From Erythrobacter sp. CCH5-A1 (GTDB taxonomy: Bacteria; Pseudomonadota; Alphaproteobacteria; Sphingomonadales; Sphingomonadaceae), in the NCBI RefSeq assembly GCF_001557115.1, contig NZ_LSKQ01000012.1:1-50941 (forward strand): a stretch of DNA of 50,941 bases. Direction: 5' to 3'. The notes below the pieces were generated by a model that was not told the origin of the DNA, did not search any database, and worked only from the letters and a program-made list of their open reading frames with translations. Below are positions 28,098 through 36,226 of the stretch, one piece after another (the first letter of the stretch is position 1; each line of letters starts with the position of its first letter). The translations under genes and the position numbers were made by a program.

Positions 28098-29798
28098 TCA
28101 GCTTTCGCGGCCGCTGCTCCAGCGGCTGATCTGCGCATCGAGCGTGCGCAGCAGCTGCTTGCGGGTCTCCTCGGGGATGTCCTTGTCCGCCGCGATTTCC
28201 GCGCGCGCTTCCTTGAGGCCCATCACCGCGCTCGCATGGATGCGCTTCTGGCAGATGCTGACGATCTGGACGCCGTCCTTGCTGGTGGTCTCGGATACCT
28301 CCTCGCCGCTCTGATCGCAGGCCTGACGGACAATCACGCGCGGGCGCGCAGCGGCGCTGGCACGGGCTTCGGCCTGGGCGCTGGCGGCTTCGGCGCGGGC
28401 CAAGGCGATGATGCGCGGCAGATCGGCAAGCGCCCGGTCGGCCTCGGCAAGCCCGGCGCGAACCTCGGCCAGCATTTCCTCGCGCTCGGCCTTGCTGAGG
28501 CCCTCGACCCCTTCGAGATCGCGGGCCAGGGCCTCGCCATCGGTCCGGCTGCGCGTGACGATCTTGACGCGGCGTTCCTTGCCCTCGGCATCGCGCCAGA
28601 CGCGTTCGGTCACGCGGGATTCGCCGGGCGCCTGGGGAGCATCGGGATCGATCAGCAGGATGCTCGGCGCCTTGGGCGCGTCCGGAGCCTCGGGCGCCTC
28701 GGGCGGGGACGGGGGAACGGGCGGCGCCGGCGGCTCGGGCGCTTCGGGCGCTTCCAGCACGCTCTCGCTCGCGGCATAGGTGATCGAGGCGGTGAGCGGC
28801 AGCGCCAGCAGACCCGCGCCGAGCAGCGCGCGGCCGGCCATGCGGCGGCGGGGGGAAAGATCGGACATGGCAAGGCTCCTCAGGCGGTGGATGATCGATT
28901 TCTCGCCGAGCACCGGGCACGCCATCGGCGCGGTGAGGGCGGCGGTGTGGGCGGTGCCGGGGGCGGCGGCAAAGCGGGCGATGAGCGCGGCATAGGCGGC
29001 CTTCTCCAGCGCGCCGCGCCGGGCCATGACCCGCGCGTCGCACGCTGCCTCCTGGTCGCGCCGGAGCGCAAGCCAGCCATAGCGGCCGAGCGGGTTCCAC
29101 CAGTGCAGCGCGAACAGCGGCTGGACGAGGATGTTGACGAGCAGGTCGCCGCCGCGGTGGTGCGCAAGCTCATGCGCCAGCGCCAGATCGCGTGCCCTGC
29201 GGTCGTGAAGCGCAAGGAAGCCGGGCGGCAGCGCGATCACCGGATCGAGCACGCCCATCGCCAGCGGCGCAAGGGTTGCGGGCGTCTCGACGAGGCGCAC
29301 CGGCATGCCGAGCAGACCCCGCGCACGGCCAAGCTCGCGGCCGCCCTTCAAAAGCTGGTCGCGCAAGCTGAAATAGGCGGCAAAGCGCAAGGCCAGAAAC
29401 ACCGCCGACCCGCCGAGCCACACAGCCAGCAGCATCTCGGCGAACGGCCAGTCGGCGAGTGTAGCGAAGAGGTCGAACCCGGGCTCGGGCGCGGGGATTG
29501 GCGCGGCGGGCAATGTATTCGCAGGCAAGGCGGCGGCGGCCTCGAGCAGCGCGGGATCGGGCACCGGCGGCGCGTCAGCGGGAACGGGAGTGGCAGGCGC
29601 AGCAACCTTGGGCGCCATCCACGCCGGCAGCACCACCGGCGGCACCACAAGGCGCAGCAGCGGCAGCGCCCACAGCGCATAGGCCGCCTCGGCACCGAAA
29701 TGCCGCGCGACGGGGCGGCGCAGCAGCAGCACCGCAGCGATCAGCACGCCGGTCCACACCAGCGTCTGGAGCAGCACCGCGCTCAGGCCCCCGGTCAT
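28098..29798 (-). CDS. M56 (BlaR1/MecR1-type) membrane metallopeptidase, antirepressor
   Basis: A 566-residue sensor protease. Membrane helices lie near residues 5-27, 38-58, about 120-140 and about 310-330. The M56 zinc motif is LALAHELAHHRGGD (His209, Glu210, His213) on the cytoplasmic side. After the last helix comes a Pro/Glu/Ala-rich linker (about 345-380). The periplasmic domain has a charged helical stretch and two cysteines, but no penicillin-binding domain with SxxK. So it probably senses something other than a beta-lactam. By analogy it cleaves the BlaI repressor encoded just upstream. Start and blaI stop overlap as ATGA (29795-29798). Confidence 0.93.
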   Translation of the reverse strand: MTGGLSAVLLQTLVWTGVLIAAVLLLRRPVARHFGAEAAYALWALPLLRLVVPPVVLPAWMAPKVAAPATPVPADAPPVPDPALLEAAAALPANTLPAAPIPAPEPGFDLFATLADWPFAEMLLAVWLGGSAVFLALRFAAYFSLRDQLLKGGRELGRARGLLGMPVRLVETPATLAPLAMGVLDPVIALPPGFLALHDRRARDLALAHELAHHRGGDLLVNILVQPLFALHWWNPLGRYGWLALRRDQEAACDARVMARRGALEKAAYAALIARFAAAPGTAHTAALTAPMACPVLGEKSIIHRLRSLAMSDLSPRRRMAGRALLGAGLLALPLTASITYAASESVLEAPEAPEPPAPPVPPSPPEAPEAPDAPKAPSILLIDPDAPQAPGESRVTERVWRDAEGKERRVKIVTRSRTDGEALARDLEGVEGLSKAEREEMLAEVRAGLAEADRALADLPRIIALARAEAASAQAEARASAAARPRVIVRQACDQSGEEVSETTSKDGVQIVSICQKRIHASAVMGLKEARAEIAADKDIPEETRKQLLRTLDAQISRWSSGRES

Positions 29799-30184
29799 TG
29801 GCGGAGCTCCTTCAGCAGCGCCTCGATCTCGGCGAGATCATCCTCGGTCAGCGCCTCGCTCTCGGCCAGATGTGCCACCAGCGAGGCCGCCCTGCCGCCG
29901 AACAGGCGGTCGACCAGCCGGCGGCTCTCGCCCCCGACATAGGCCTCGCGCGCGATCAGCGGCGAATAGAGGAAGCGGCGGCCATCGGGTTCGGCCGCGA
30001 CAGCGCCCTTCTGGACCAGGCGCGATAGCAGGGTCTTGACCGTGGCGAGGCTCCAGTCGCGCTCCCCGCAGACATCCTCGCACACCTCGGCGGCGGTCAG
30101 GCGCGGGCGGTCCCACAGCACTTCCATCACCGCATGCTCGGCCTCGGTGATGCGCTCTCCGGGATGCTCTTCTGATGCAGACAC
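29795..30184 (-). CDS. blaI: BlaI/MecI/CopY family transcriptional repressor
   Basis: A 129-residue winged-helix repressor. The DNA-binding domain has ITEAEHAVMEVLWDRPRLTAAEV, then WSLATVKTLLSRLVQKGAVAAEPDGRRFLYSPLI. The dimerisation tail contains LFGGRAASLVAHLAE, where such repressors are cut by their M56 partner. The start is GTG at 30184 with a GAGGGAG site. A clear operator dyad lies 25 bases upstream (30209-30241), so it is almost certainly autoregulated together with the M56 gene. Confidence 0.95.
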   Translation of the reverse strand: MSASEEHPGERITEAEHAVMEVLWDRPRLTAAEVCEDVCGERDWSLATVKTLLSRLVQKGAVAAEPDGRRFLYSPLIAREAYVGGESRRLVDRLFGGRAASLVAHLAESEALTEDDLAEIEALLKELRQ

Positions 30185-30208
30185 GTCAGCGTCTCCCTCG
30201 CTTGATGA

Positions 30209-30241
30209 TTACACCTGTAGTCATGGCGACTACGCCTGTAA
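30209..30241. promoter_or_regulatory. BlaI operator dyad
   Basis: Two inverted half-sites, TTACAnnnGTAGTC (30209-30222) and GACTACnnnTGTAA (30228-30241), flank 5 bases. Each contains a BlaI-type box: TACACCTGTA (30210-30219, itself palindromic) and TACGCCTGTA (30231-30240). On the - strand a TTTACA -35 and TACAGG -10 at 17-base spacing lie within the dyad, so bound BlaI would block its own promoter. The site also lies 70 bases before the divergent fusion gene at 30311. Confidence 0.8.
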
Positions 30242-30310
30242 ACCTTGCGCCCGGCTGAACGATGCGCTTCCCGCCTTGCGCTTCGTCGAAGCGACGATAC
30301 ACCCGGACGA

Positions 30311-31894
30311 ATGACATGGATGCCCCGGATCGCCCTAAAGACCCTTGGCACGGCCCTTGCGCTGATCGCCGCGCCGCTCGCCGCGGAGGCTGACGATGCC
30401 TTCCTGCCCGAGACCGCGCCCGCCGACCTCGGTGCCGCCGAGGTGGGCGCGCTGGCGTTTCGCGGCGGGGTCGAGATCTTCCCCGACAAGGCAGACATCG
30501 GCGGGATCTCGAGCCTCGAATGGCACGGGGACTCGCTCTTCGCCATCACCGACGATGGCCGGTGGATGGAACTGTCGCTCGACGAGGTGCAGGGCCGCCT
30601 CACCGATGTCGCCGGCGTGCGCTTGGGGCCGCTGCGCGATCCCAAAGGCGCGATGCTGGATGGCAAGGCGCGCGGGGATGCCGAAGCGCTGACCCGGCTC
30701 CCTTCGGGCGAGTGGCTGGTCGCTTTCGAGCAGGAGCACCGCATCTGGCGCTTCGCCGACCTCGAAGGCCCGGCGAGCGGCGTCTATCCGCAAGCGGCCG
30801 CGCTGCTCCCCGCAGGCGCGTCCAACGAGGGGATCGAGACGCTCGCCGCCTACCCCGGCGGGGTGCTCGCCTGCGGGGAATGGACCGATCCGGCGCGCCC
30901 CAACTGCCTGCGCATCGGCGCCGACGGCGCGGCCACGCCCTTCGCCCTCCCCGCGCCCGAAGGCATCGCGGCCTCCGGCGGCGTGCCTACAGATGCGACC
31001 TGCAAGACGGACGGCACCTGCTATGTCCTCTTCCGCAGCTACCGCGCGGACGAAGGCAGCCGCACCGCGATCGTCGCGCTCGCCCCCGACAACGGCGTCA
31101 CCCCGCTCGCGGTCCTCGCCCCGCCGCTGAAGCTCGACAATTTCGAAGGGCTGGCGGTGCGCGAGGAAGAGGGCGCGACGGCGCTCTACATGATCGCGGA
31201 CGACAATCTGCAGAATTGCGAGCGGTCGCAAAAACCCGGCTGCCAGCGCACGCTGCTCTACAAGTTCGCGCTGCCCGGCCCGCCTGCCGCCGCCCCTGCC
31301 GCCGACCCCGTCCTCACCGCCCGCCCGGGCGTGCGCCCCTTCCCCGAGGCCGCGAGCGTGACCGTGGTGCTCGAGACCGAGCTCGGCCCCGTCACCATCG
31401 CCCTCGAAACCGGGCGCGCGCCCATCACCGCGGGCAATTTCCTGCGTTATGTCGACGAGAAGCGCTTCGACGGCACGACCTTCTACCGCGCGATGGATCT
31501 CGAAGGGACACGCAAGCCCTCGGGCCTTGTACAGGGCGGAACGCGCGGCGATCCCAAGCGAATCCGCCCCAAGATTGCCCACGAGCCGACCAGCGCGACC
31601 GGCCTCACCCACACCCACGGCGCGCTGTCGATGGCGATGGCCGCGCCGGGCGATGCCGATGGCGACTTCTTCATCATGATCGAGGACCAGACCGGCTTCG
31701 ACGCCGACCCCGCCGCCAGCGATCCGGCCTGGGCGGCAGGCTATGCCGCCTTCGGCTATGTGACCGGCGGCATGGACATCGTCGCCCGGATCCTCGCCGC
31801 CCCGCGCGATCCGGAGGCGGGCGACGGGGTGATGAAGGGGCAGATGCTGGAGCCGGAGGTGAAGATCATCTCGGCGCGGCGGGCGGCGCCCTAA
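30311..31894 (+). CDS. secreted fusion: esterase-like phytase domain + cyclophilin-type peptidyl-prolyl isomerase
   Basis: A 527-residue exported protein. A signal peptide spans about residues 1-27 (TLGTALALIAAPLAAEA). Residues about 45-320 match the esterase-like-activity-of-phytase domain (GGISSLEWHGDSLFAITDDGRW, GDAEALTRLPSGEWLVAFEQ, NEGIETLAAYPGG, KLDNFEGLAVREEEGATALYMIADDN). After an Ala/Pro linker, residues about 349-520 are a cyclophilin PPIase (VVLETELGPVTIALE, NFLRYVDEKRFDGTTFYRAM, ALSMAMA, GDFFIMIED). The start could be ATG 30311 or 30320. It overlaps the convergent thioesterase gene by 4 bases and is divergent from blaI. Confidence 0.88.
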   Translation: MTWMPRIALKTLGTALALIAAPLAAEADDAFLPETAPADLGAAEVGALAFRGGVEIFPDKADIGGISSLEWHGDSLFAITDDGRWMELSLDEVQGRLTDVAGVRLGPLRDPKGAMLDGKARGDAEALTRLPSGEWLVAFEQEHRIWRFADLEGPASGVYPQAAALLPAGASNEGIETLAAYPGGVLACGEWTDPARPNCLRIGADGAATPFALPAPEGIAASGGVPTDATCKTDGTCYVLFRSYRADEGSRTAIVALAPDNGVTPLAVLAPPLKLDNFEGLAVREEEGATALYMIADDNLQNCERSQKPGCQRTLLYKFALPGPPAAAPAADPVLTARPGVRPFPEAASVTVVLETELGPVTIALETGRAPITAGNFLRYVDEKRFDGTTFYRAMDLEGTRKPSGLVQGGTRGDPKRIRPKIAHEPTSATGLTHTHGALSMAMAAPGDADGDFFIMIEDQTGFDADPAASDPAWAAGYAAFGYVTGGMDIVARILAAPRDPEAGDGVMKGQMLEPEVKIISARRAAP

Positions 31895-32274
31895 AGCACC
31901 AGTTGCGTCTGGATCACCACCGCCACCGCCTTGCCGTCGGCGGTCTCCAGCGTGGTCTGCCACACCGACATGCGCCGCCCGGTCTTGAGCGGCACGCTGC
32001 GGCCCTTCACGAGGCTGCCGACCGGCGCGGCGCCGAGGAAATTGGTCTTGCTCTCGATCGTGGTCGTGCCCTTGGCGCCCTCGGGCAGGCAGGCCACCGC
32101 GCCCACCGCGCCGAGCGCATCGGCAAAGGCCATGATCGCCCCGCCATGCATGATCCCGCCGGCGGTGCACAGGTCCTCGCGCACCGTGATTTCGCCCTCG
32201 ACACCCTGCGGAGAGGCGGCGGTGACGGTCACGCCCATGAGCTTCGAGAAAGGCATGGCATCGGCAGGGTTCAT
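31891..32274 (-). CDS. PaaI-type hotdog thioesterase
   Basis: A 127-residue single hotdog domain. The acyl-CoA thioesterase pattern is in CTAGGIMHGGAIMAFADALG and ESKTNFLGAAPVGSLVKG. It probably hydrolyses acyl- or aryl-CoA thioesters in the cytoplasm. The ATG at 32274 overlaps the stop of the TetR gene (ATGA, 32271-32274). A longer frame to 32400 reads through the TetR gene in another frame and is not needed. It is the last gene of the TetR-controlled operon. Confidence 0.9.
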   Translation of the reverse strand: MNPADAMPFSKLMGVTVTAASPQGVEGEITVREDLCTAGGIMHGGAIMAFADALGAVGAVACLPEGAKGTTTIESKTNFLGAAPVGSLVKGRSVPLKTGRRMSVWQTTLETADGKAVAVVIQTQLVL

Positions 32275-32840
32275 CGCATCGTCTCCTGTGGCGGGGCGAG
32301 GCCCGCGATCTGCAATACCTCGGCGGCGAATTCCTCGTCGCCGCGCATCTTCAGCATCCCGGCGCGCTGCAAACCGATCGCGCCGTGGGCGAGCATCCAC
32401 ACCCGCATGACTTGGCGCCGCCGCGTGTCGTCATCCGCGCCCGGCGTCGCGAGCGCATCGAGCGCGACCGCGATCACCCGGTCGACCGCCGCGCGCAGCG
32501 GGGGATGCGCGTTGATCTGCGCGTGGGTGCGCCCGGTCATCACCGCGTAGAGCCCCGGCTGTCCGAGCGCGAAGCGGACATAGGCGGCGAGGAAAGCGGC
32601 CGGATCGGGTGCGGGAGTGAGCGCGGCGGCGAGCCGTTCGAACCCCCGCGACGCCAACCCAGCGAGCAGCGCCTCGCGATCTTCGAAGTGGTTGTAGAGC
32701 GCCCGGTGCGCGACCCCCAGCCGCTCGGCGAGCGAACGCAGCGAGAAGCCCGCCGAGGGGTCCTCGGTCACCAGTTCCTCGGCCGCGTCGAGCGCGGCCG
32801 CCGCAAGATCGCCATGGTGGTAGGCCACACGCCGGTTCAT
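32271..32840 (-). CDS. TetR family transcriptional regulator
   Basis: A 189-residue regulator. The N-terminal helix-turn-helix is AGFSLRSLAERLGVAHRALYNHFEDREALL (about residues 28-60). It is followed by a helical ligand-binding domain with a TetR C-terminal pattern (AAYVRFALGQPGLYAVMTGR). It lies between two thioesterase genes in one operon (17 bases after the first, ATGA overlap with the second). It probably senses an acyl-CoA or fatty acid-like ligand and represses the operon through the palindrome at 33340-33358. That last point is inference. Confidence 0.93.
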   Translation of the reverse strand: MNRRVAYHHGDLAAAALDAAEELVTEDPSAGFSLRSLAERLGVAHRALYNHFEDREALLAGLASRGFERLAAALTPAPDPAAFLAAYVRFALGQPGLYAVMTGRTHAQINAHPPLRAAVDRVIAVALDALATPGADDDTRRRQVMRVWMLAHGAIGLQRAGMLKMRGDEEFAAEVLQIAGLAPPQETMR

Positions 32841-32857
32841 TCGCTCCGCTTAGGCAA

Positions 32858-33316
32858 TCACGCCGCCCGCGCCAAGGCCGAGACGTGCCAGTCGACGCTC
32901 ATCCGCGCGACTTCGCGGCCCTCGCTATCCTCCATGGTGATGGCGACGGGAAAGCGCACCTTGCCCTCGCTATCGAGCGCGGCGAAGAGCGCCGCCTTGT
33001 CGCCATCGACCGCCGCCTTCGCGGTGATCGTGCCCTTGGCGGGCCGGGAATAGGCGATGGTGGAACTTGCCGCGACCGGGCGCAGGGCGGCGAGGCGTTC
33101 GAGGAACATCCCCGCCATCGCCGCGCCCGAGGCGGCTTCGGCCAGCGTGAACAGCGCGCCGGCGTGCATCGTGGCGATGTGGTTGGAGGTGTTGTGGCTC
33201 TGTTCGAGCGTGGCGGTGGCGCGGCCCTCGGCGATCTCCTCGAGCGTGACGCCCACGTAAGCGGCAAAGGGGACGACCGCGGAGAGCTGGGACTTCAGGG
33301 CATCGAAGGGGGTCAT
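32858..33316 (-). CDS. hotdog-fold thioesterase (DUF4442/PaaI-like)
   Basis: A 152-residue hotdog protein. Conserved parts are VPFAAYVGVTLEEIAEGRATATLEQ, TMHAGALFTLAEAASGAA and a substrate-tunnel strand AYSRPAKGTITAKA. It is DUF4442-like, the branch of PaaI thioesterases with a His-Ala-Gly in the active helix. It is the first gene of the operon, starting 24 bases from the operator. It probably acts on CoA thioesters together with the second thioesterase. Confidence 0.9.
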   Translation of the reverse strand: MTPFDALKSQLSAVVPFAAYVGVTLEEIAEGRATATLEQSHNTSNHIATMHAGALFTLAEAASGAAMAGMFLERLAALRPVAASSTIAYSRPAKGTITAKAAVDGDKAALFAALDSEGKVRFPVAITMEDSEGREVARMSVDWHVSALARAA

Positions 33317-33339
33317 GGGGAATCGCCTTGCTGGGGTCT

Positions 33340-33377
33340 ATGTATCCACTGGATACATTACCGCCGAGCAAGGTCAA
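33340..33377 (-). promoter_or_regulatory. promoter with TetR-type operator
   Basis: A perfect 8-bp inverted repeat, ATGTATCC-ACT-GGATACAT (33340-33358), overlaps a -strand promoter. The promoter has -35 TTGACC (33372-33377), 16 bases, then -10 TATCCA (33350-33355). It lies just before the thioesterase-TetR-thioesterase operon. The site length (19 bp) fits a TetR dimer. Confidence 0.75.
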
Positions 33378-33633
33378 GCGGGGCAGTCAGGAAGGCGGTT
33401 TTTGCGTGCCCACCCCCGGCGCCGATACCCGCCCCGGCCTCCGAGCCGGGGGCAAGCGGGAGGGGAGAAGCATTTTCCTACAGCTTCACACTTTGCTACG
33501 CCTGCGCAATCGGCTCTTTGGGACTGTCGAAAGCCCCCCCGCGCACACCCCTTCGGAGCGGAAGGAAATCCGCCTCTGGACAGTGTCTCATGTGTCTCCA
33601 ACACGGCGCGAAACGCCCGGTCAGGGCTGCGCG
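33378..33633. other. gene-free intergenic region with small repeats
   Basis: No convincing gene was found in the 317-base gap 33317-33633. Beyond the TetR promoter it contains a CCCGGC...GCCGGG hairpin (33433-33450) and an AT-richer patch about 33470-33515. Its right part has a 9-base-period direct repeat of GTGTCTC (33583-33589 and 33592-33598). These may be terminator or repeat remnants between the TetR operon promoter and the end of the C13 peptidase gene. Confidence 0.5.
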
Positions 33634-34629
33634 CTACTCGGCGAAGGCCGGGCGGCCGACGGGCTTGGAGGCCTCGCGCGGCATGCCGGCCTCGATCACC
33701 GGCAGCCAGCCGCGCGCGTTCATGCCGATGTTGACCTGCGGCAGCGAGGCGAGGAAGCGCGACCGCGCCTCCCACTCGGCGACCGAGCGTCCGGCGATGC
33801 GCGCGGCCTCCTCGAGCCCGACCGGCTGGCGCAGCGCGCGGTTGATGAGCGCGTCGCCGAAGAAGGTCCAGTCGTTCTCCGCCATGCAGCCGAAGGACGA
33901 GCGGGTGCTGGCCGCGGCGGTGAGGATCGCGGTGTCGGGGCTCGCGACCACCGGCACGAAGACGCCCGAATAGCAGGCGCTGAGGATCAGCACCCGCCGC
34001 TTGATCCCCGCCTCGGCGAGCGCCTCCTTGAGGCCCTTGGGGCTGAGCACGCCGTAGCCGCTGTCGCCCCAGTGGTAGGCAAGCCCGAGGTCGTTGCCGT
34101 GGCTGGTGGTGTAGAGGACGAGCACGTCCTCACGCCCGTCCATCATGCTGCCGAGGTGTGCGATCGCCAGGCGCAGCGCGGTGATAGAACTGTGGGGCGC
34201 ATCGTCGCGGGTGCCGTCGGGCCCGGCGAGCGTCAGGGTGCGGCCCGCGGCGCCGTAGCGGGCGGCGAGCACCCGCCCCGCCTCGCGCGCCTCGCGGGCG
34301 AAGACCGGGTCGCTGTCGAGCGCGACGGTGAGGACATAGGCGTCGGGCGTGCCGGGCCGCTGGGGCTGGAGCGCGGCAAGCGCACGCTCGAGCCGCTCGG
34401 CCTGCGCGCGCATGGCGCTGGCGGGAACGCCGCGATGGAGCTCGGGCGAGAGATCGTAGCTCTGCCGCCGCTCGGCCGGGGTCTGGCCGGTGGCGAGATC
34501 GGGCCAGGGCGCGGTGTGCGGCGGCGGCTGGGCGGGATTGGGCGCGGAGGATTGGGAGAGCGCGGGGAGGGCGGCAAGCGCCGCAACCAAGCCTGCCCAG
34601 CCCTTCAAGATCATCTGGCCCCGCTTCAT
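33634..34629 (-). CDS. C13 family (legumain-type) cysteine peptidase, exported
   Basis: A 331-residue protein with an N-terminal signal peptide (about residues 6-26, ending ALSQ). The catalytic pair of clan CD cysteine peptidases is visible: His177 in LYTTSHGND and Cys219 in ILSACYSGVF. Each follows a hydrophobic strand, as in legumain and caspases. Bacterial C13 proteins are little studied. Substrate specificity (Asn after legumain) is only a family guess. Possible starts are ATG 34629 or ATG 34614. It lies 46 bases downstream of the DCC protein gene. Confidence 0.88.
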   Translation of the reverse strand: MKRGQMILKGWAGLVAALAALPALSQSSAPNPAQPPPHTAPWPDLATGQTPAERRQSYDLSPELHRGVPASAMRAQAERLERALAALQPQRPGTPDAYVLTVALDSDPVFAREAREAGRVLAARYGAAGRTLTLAGPDGTRDDAPHSSITALRLAIAHLGSMMDGREDVLVLYTTSHGNDLGLAYHWGDSGYGVLSPKGLKEALAEAGIKRRVLILSACYSGVFVPVVASPDTAILTAAASTRSSFGCMAENDWTFFGDALINRALRQPVGLEEAARIAGRSVAEWEARSRFLASLPQVNIGMNARGWLPVIEAGMPREASKPVGRPAFAE

Positions 34630-34675
34630 CGCCGCCCAAGCTGCCCGCGCGAGGCTGGCCCGTCAAGCCGCCGCA

Positions 34676-35098
34676 TCACACCAGCCGCGCGCGCTGGTCG
34701 GGTGTGAGGAGCTGGCAGGCCTCGGCGGTCTTGCCGAACCAGCGGTAGCGGTTGCGGGCGACGCGGTCGTAGACCCAGTCGCGCAAGGGGCGCGGCACGA
34801 GGCGGAAGACGAGCGTGAGCCGCCACCACCCGCCCAGCACCCGGGCAACTTCGAAGTAGCCGTCGGACTTGGTGAAGGCGCGACCGTCGCGGACGAAGAC
34901 GTAGGTGGCGTTCCAGTCGATCCCGAAGTGGTCGCACAGCTGCTGGCCGAGCGGGCCCTGGGCGGGGGTGAAGGCGATCCTGCCGGTGCGGTCATGCTTC
35001 ATGATGAAGCTGACCCCGCCCGAGCACAGCACGCAGACATGGTCGAAGATGAAGAGCGGGCGCGTGTCGCCCCAACCGGGGAGTTCAGGTTCGATCAT
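34676..35098 (-). CDS. DCC family thiol-disulfide oxidoreductase-like protein (DUF393)
   Basis: A 140-residue protein with the DCC-family opening LFIFDHVCVLCSGGVSFIMKHD, where DHxCxxC gives the family its name. It also has a C-terminal arginine/tryptophan-rich helix (RPLRDWVYDRVARNRYRWFGK) typical of the family. The fold is predicted to be thioredoxin-like, but redox activity is unproven. The ATG overlaps the stop of the upstream dehydrogenase gene (35095-35098), so the two are coupled. Confidence 0.92.
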   Translation of the reverse strand: MIEPELPGWGDTRPLFIFDHVCVLCSGGVSFIMKHDRTGRIAFTPAQGPLGQQLCDHFGIDWNATYVFVRDGRAFTKSDGYFEVARVLGGWWRLTLVFRLVPRPLRDWVYDRVARNRYRWFGKTAEACQLLTPDQRARLV

Positions 35099-36222
35099 GC
35101 CGAGGTCTCTGTAACATCGAAATCGGCAAAGGCAGCGCGGAATTCGGCGAGGCTGACCATGCCGAGGCAGGGCCGCGCGCCGGGGTCGAAGCGGCGGCCC
35201 GCTGCCATGGCCTTGGCGATGTGGATGACGGGGATGCACGGGATGTAGGGCCCGTGCCCCGAGCGCGCGACGATCCAGTGGCGGCAGGTGAGCGGCGCGC
35301 CGTCCGCCCCCTCCCCCGCGATGGTCATGAAGAACCCGCTGGTGCCGGTGCCGAGCCAGTTGAACAGGCTGGCGATGCGCACAAGCTGCGGAGCGAAGCG
35401 GTCGAGCCGGGGGAGGAGCCGCAAGCGGGTCAGCCAGCCCATCAGCGCGGTGCCGAAATGCATCGGCAGGATCGCGTGCCCTGCCCAGAAACTGTGCTCC
35501 TCGAGCCCCGGATAGCGCGCGGCGAAGAGGTCGAGATCGGGCGCATTGGCCCGGCCGAACCAGCGCGCGCCGATGCCGGGGATGGCGACGCGGCGCTGGT
35601 CGCCCCAGCCGGTGACCGCGACCATCCGCCCGCCGATGCGCTGCTTGAAGCGCTGGCCAACGAAGGACAGCACCGCCGCCACCGTCCCCGCCCCTGCGTT
35701 GGACTGCTCCGCGCCGCTGATGCCGTAGTCGAGCGAGCGGATGACGCGCATGTCTTCCAGCGCCGCGTCGGCATAGGCGGCGGTCAGCGCGGGGATCGAG
35801 CTCGCCCCCGCGATCACTGCGACTCCCGCCGCTTTCGCGCGCTCGTCCAGTGCCCCGATCCCCGTCACAAAATCGCGCGCATCGGCAATGTCGCAATAAT
35901 GCGCCCCGCAGGCGATGGCCGCCTCGGCGACGGCGTAGCTCTGGCCGTTATAGGGCCCGACCATGTTGATCACGAGATCGGGCCGCAGCGCCGCCAATGC
36001 CTCGGGCGGCCCGGCGAGGTCGTAGGCCCCCGCCTCGGCGGGGTTGGCCGCATCAAGCGCCGCCGCCGCCGCTCGCGCCTTGCCGAGCGAGCGTCCAGCA
36101 AGGATCAGCCGGATCGCCGGATCGCCTGCAAGGCTGCGCGCGACATGGGTGCCGAAATTGCCGTAGCCGCCGATGATCGCGACCCGCAAACGGTCGGACG
36201 AAGCTGCAGTGCCGCCCGACAT
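35095..36222 (-). CDS. saccharopine dehydrogenase-like NAD(P)-binding protein
   Basis: A 375-residue protein. The N-terminal Rossmann fold is RVAIIGGYGNFGTHVARSL, then NMVGPYNGQSYAVAEAAIACGAHYCDIADARDFV, the characteristic core of the saccharopine dehydrogenase/trans-acting enoyl reductase-like family. The C-terminal half has a hydrophobic segment FNWLGTGTSGFFMTIAGEG. The true substrate is unknown, and lysine metabolism should not be assumed. I chose ATG 36222 with AAGGG upstream over the longer frame to 36333. Its stop overlaps the DCC start. Confidence 0.9.
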   Translation of the reverse strand: MSGGTAASSDRLRVAIIGGYGNFGTHVARSLAGDPAIRLILAGRSLGKARAAAAALDAANPAEAGAYDLAGPPEALAALRPDLVINMVGPYNGQSYAVAEAAIACGAHYCDIADARDFVTGIGALDERAKAAGVAVIAGASSIPALTAAYADAALEDMRVIRSLDYGISGAEQSNAGAGTVAAVLSFVGQRFKQRIGGRMVAVTGWGDQRRVAIPGIGARWFGRANAPDLDLFAARYPGLEEHSFWAGHAILPMHFGTALMGWLTRLRLLPRLDRFAPQLVRIASLFNWLGTGTSGFFMTIAGEGADGAPLTCRHWIVARSGHGPYIPCIPVIHIAKAMAAGRRFDPGARPCLGMVSLAEFRAAFADFDVTETSA

Positions 36223-36226
36223 GCCC

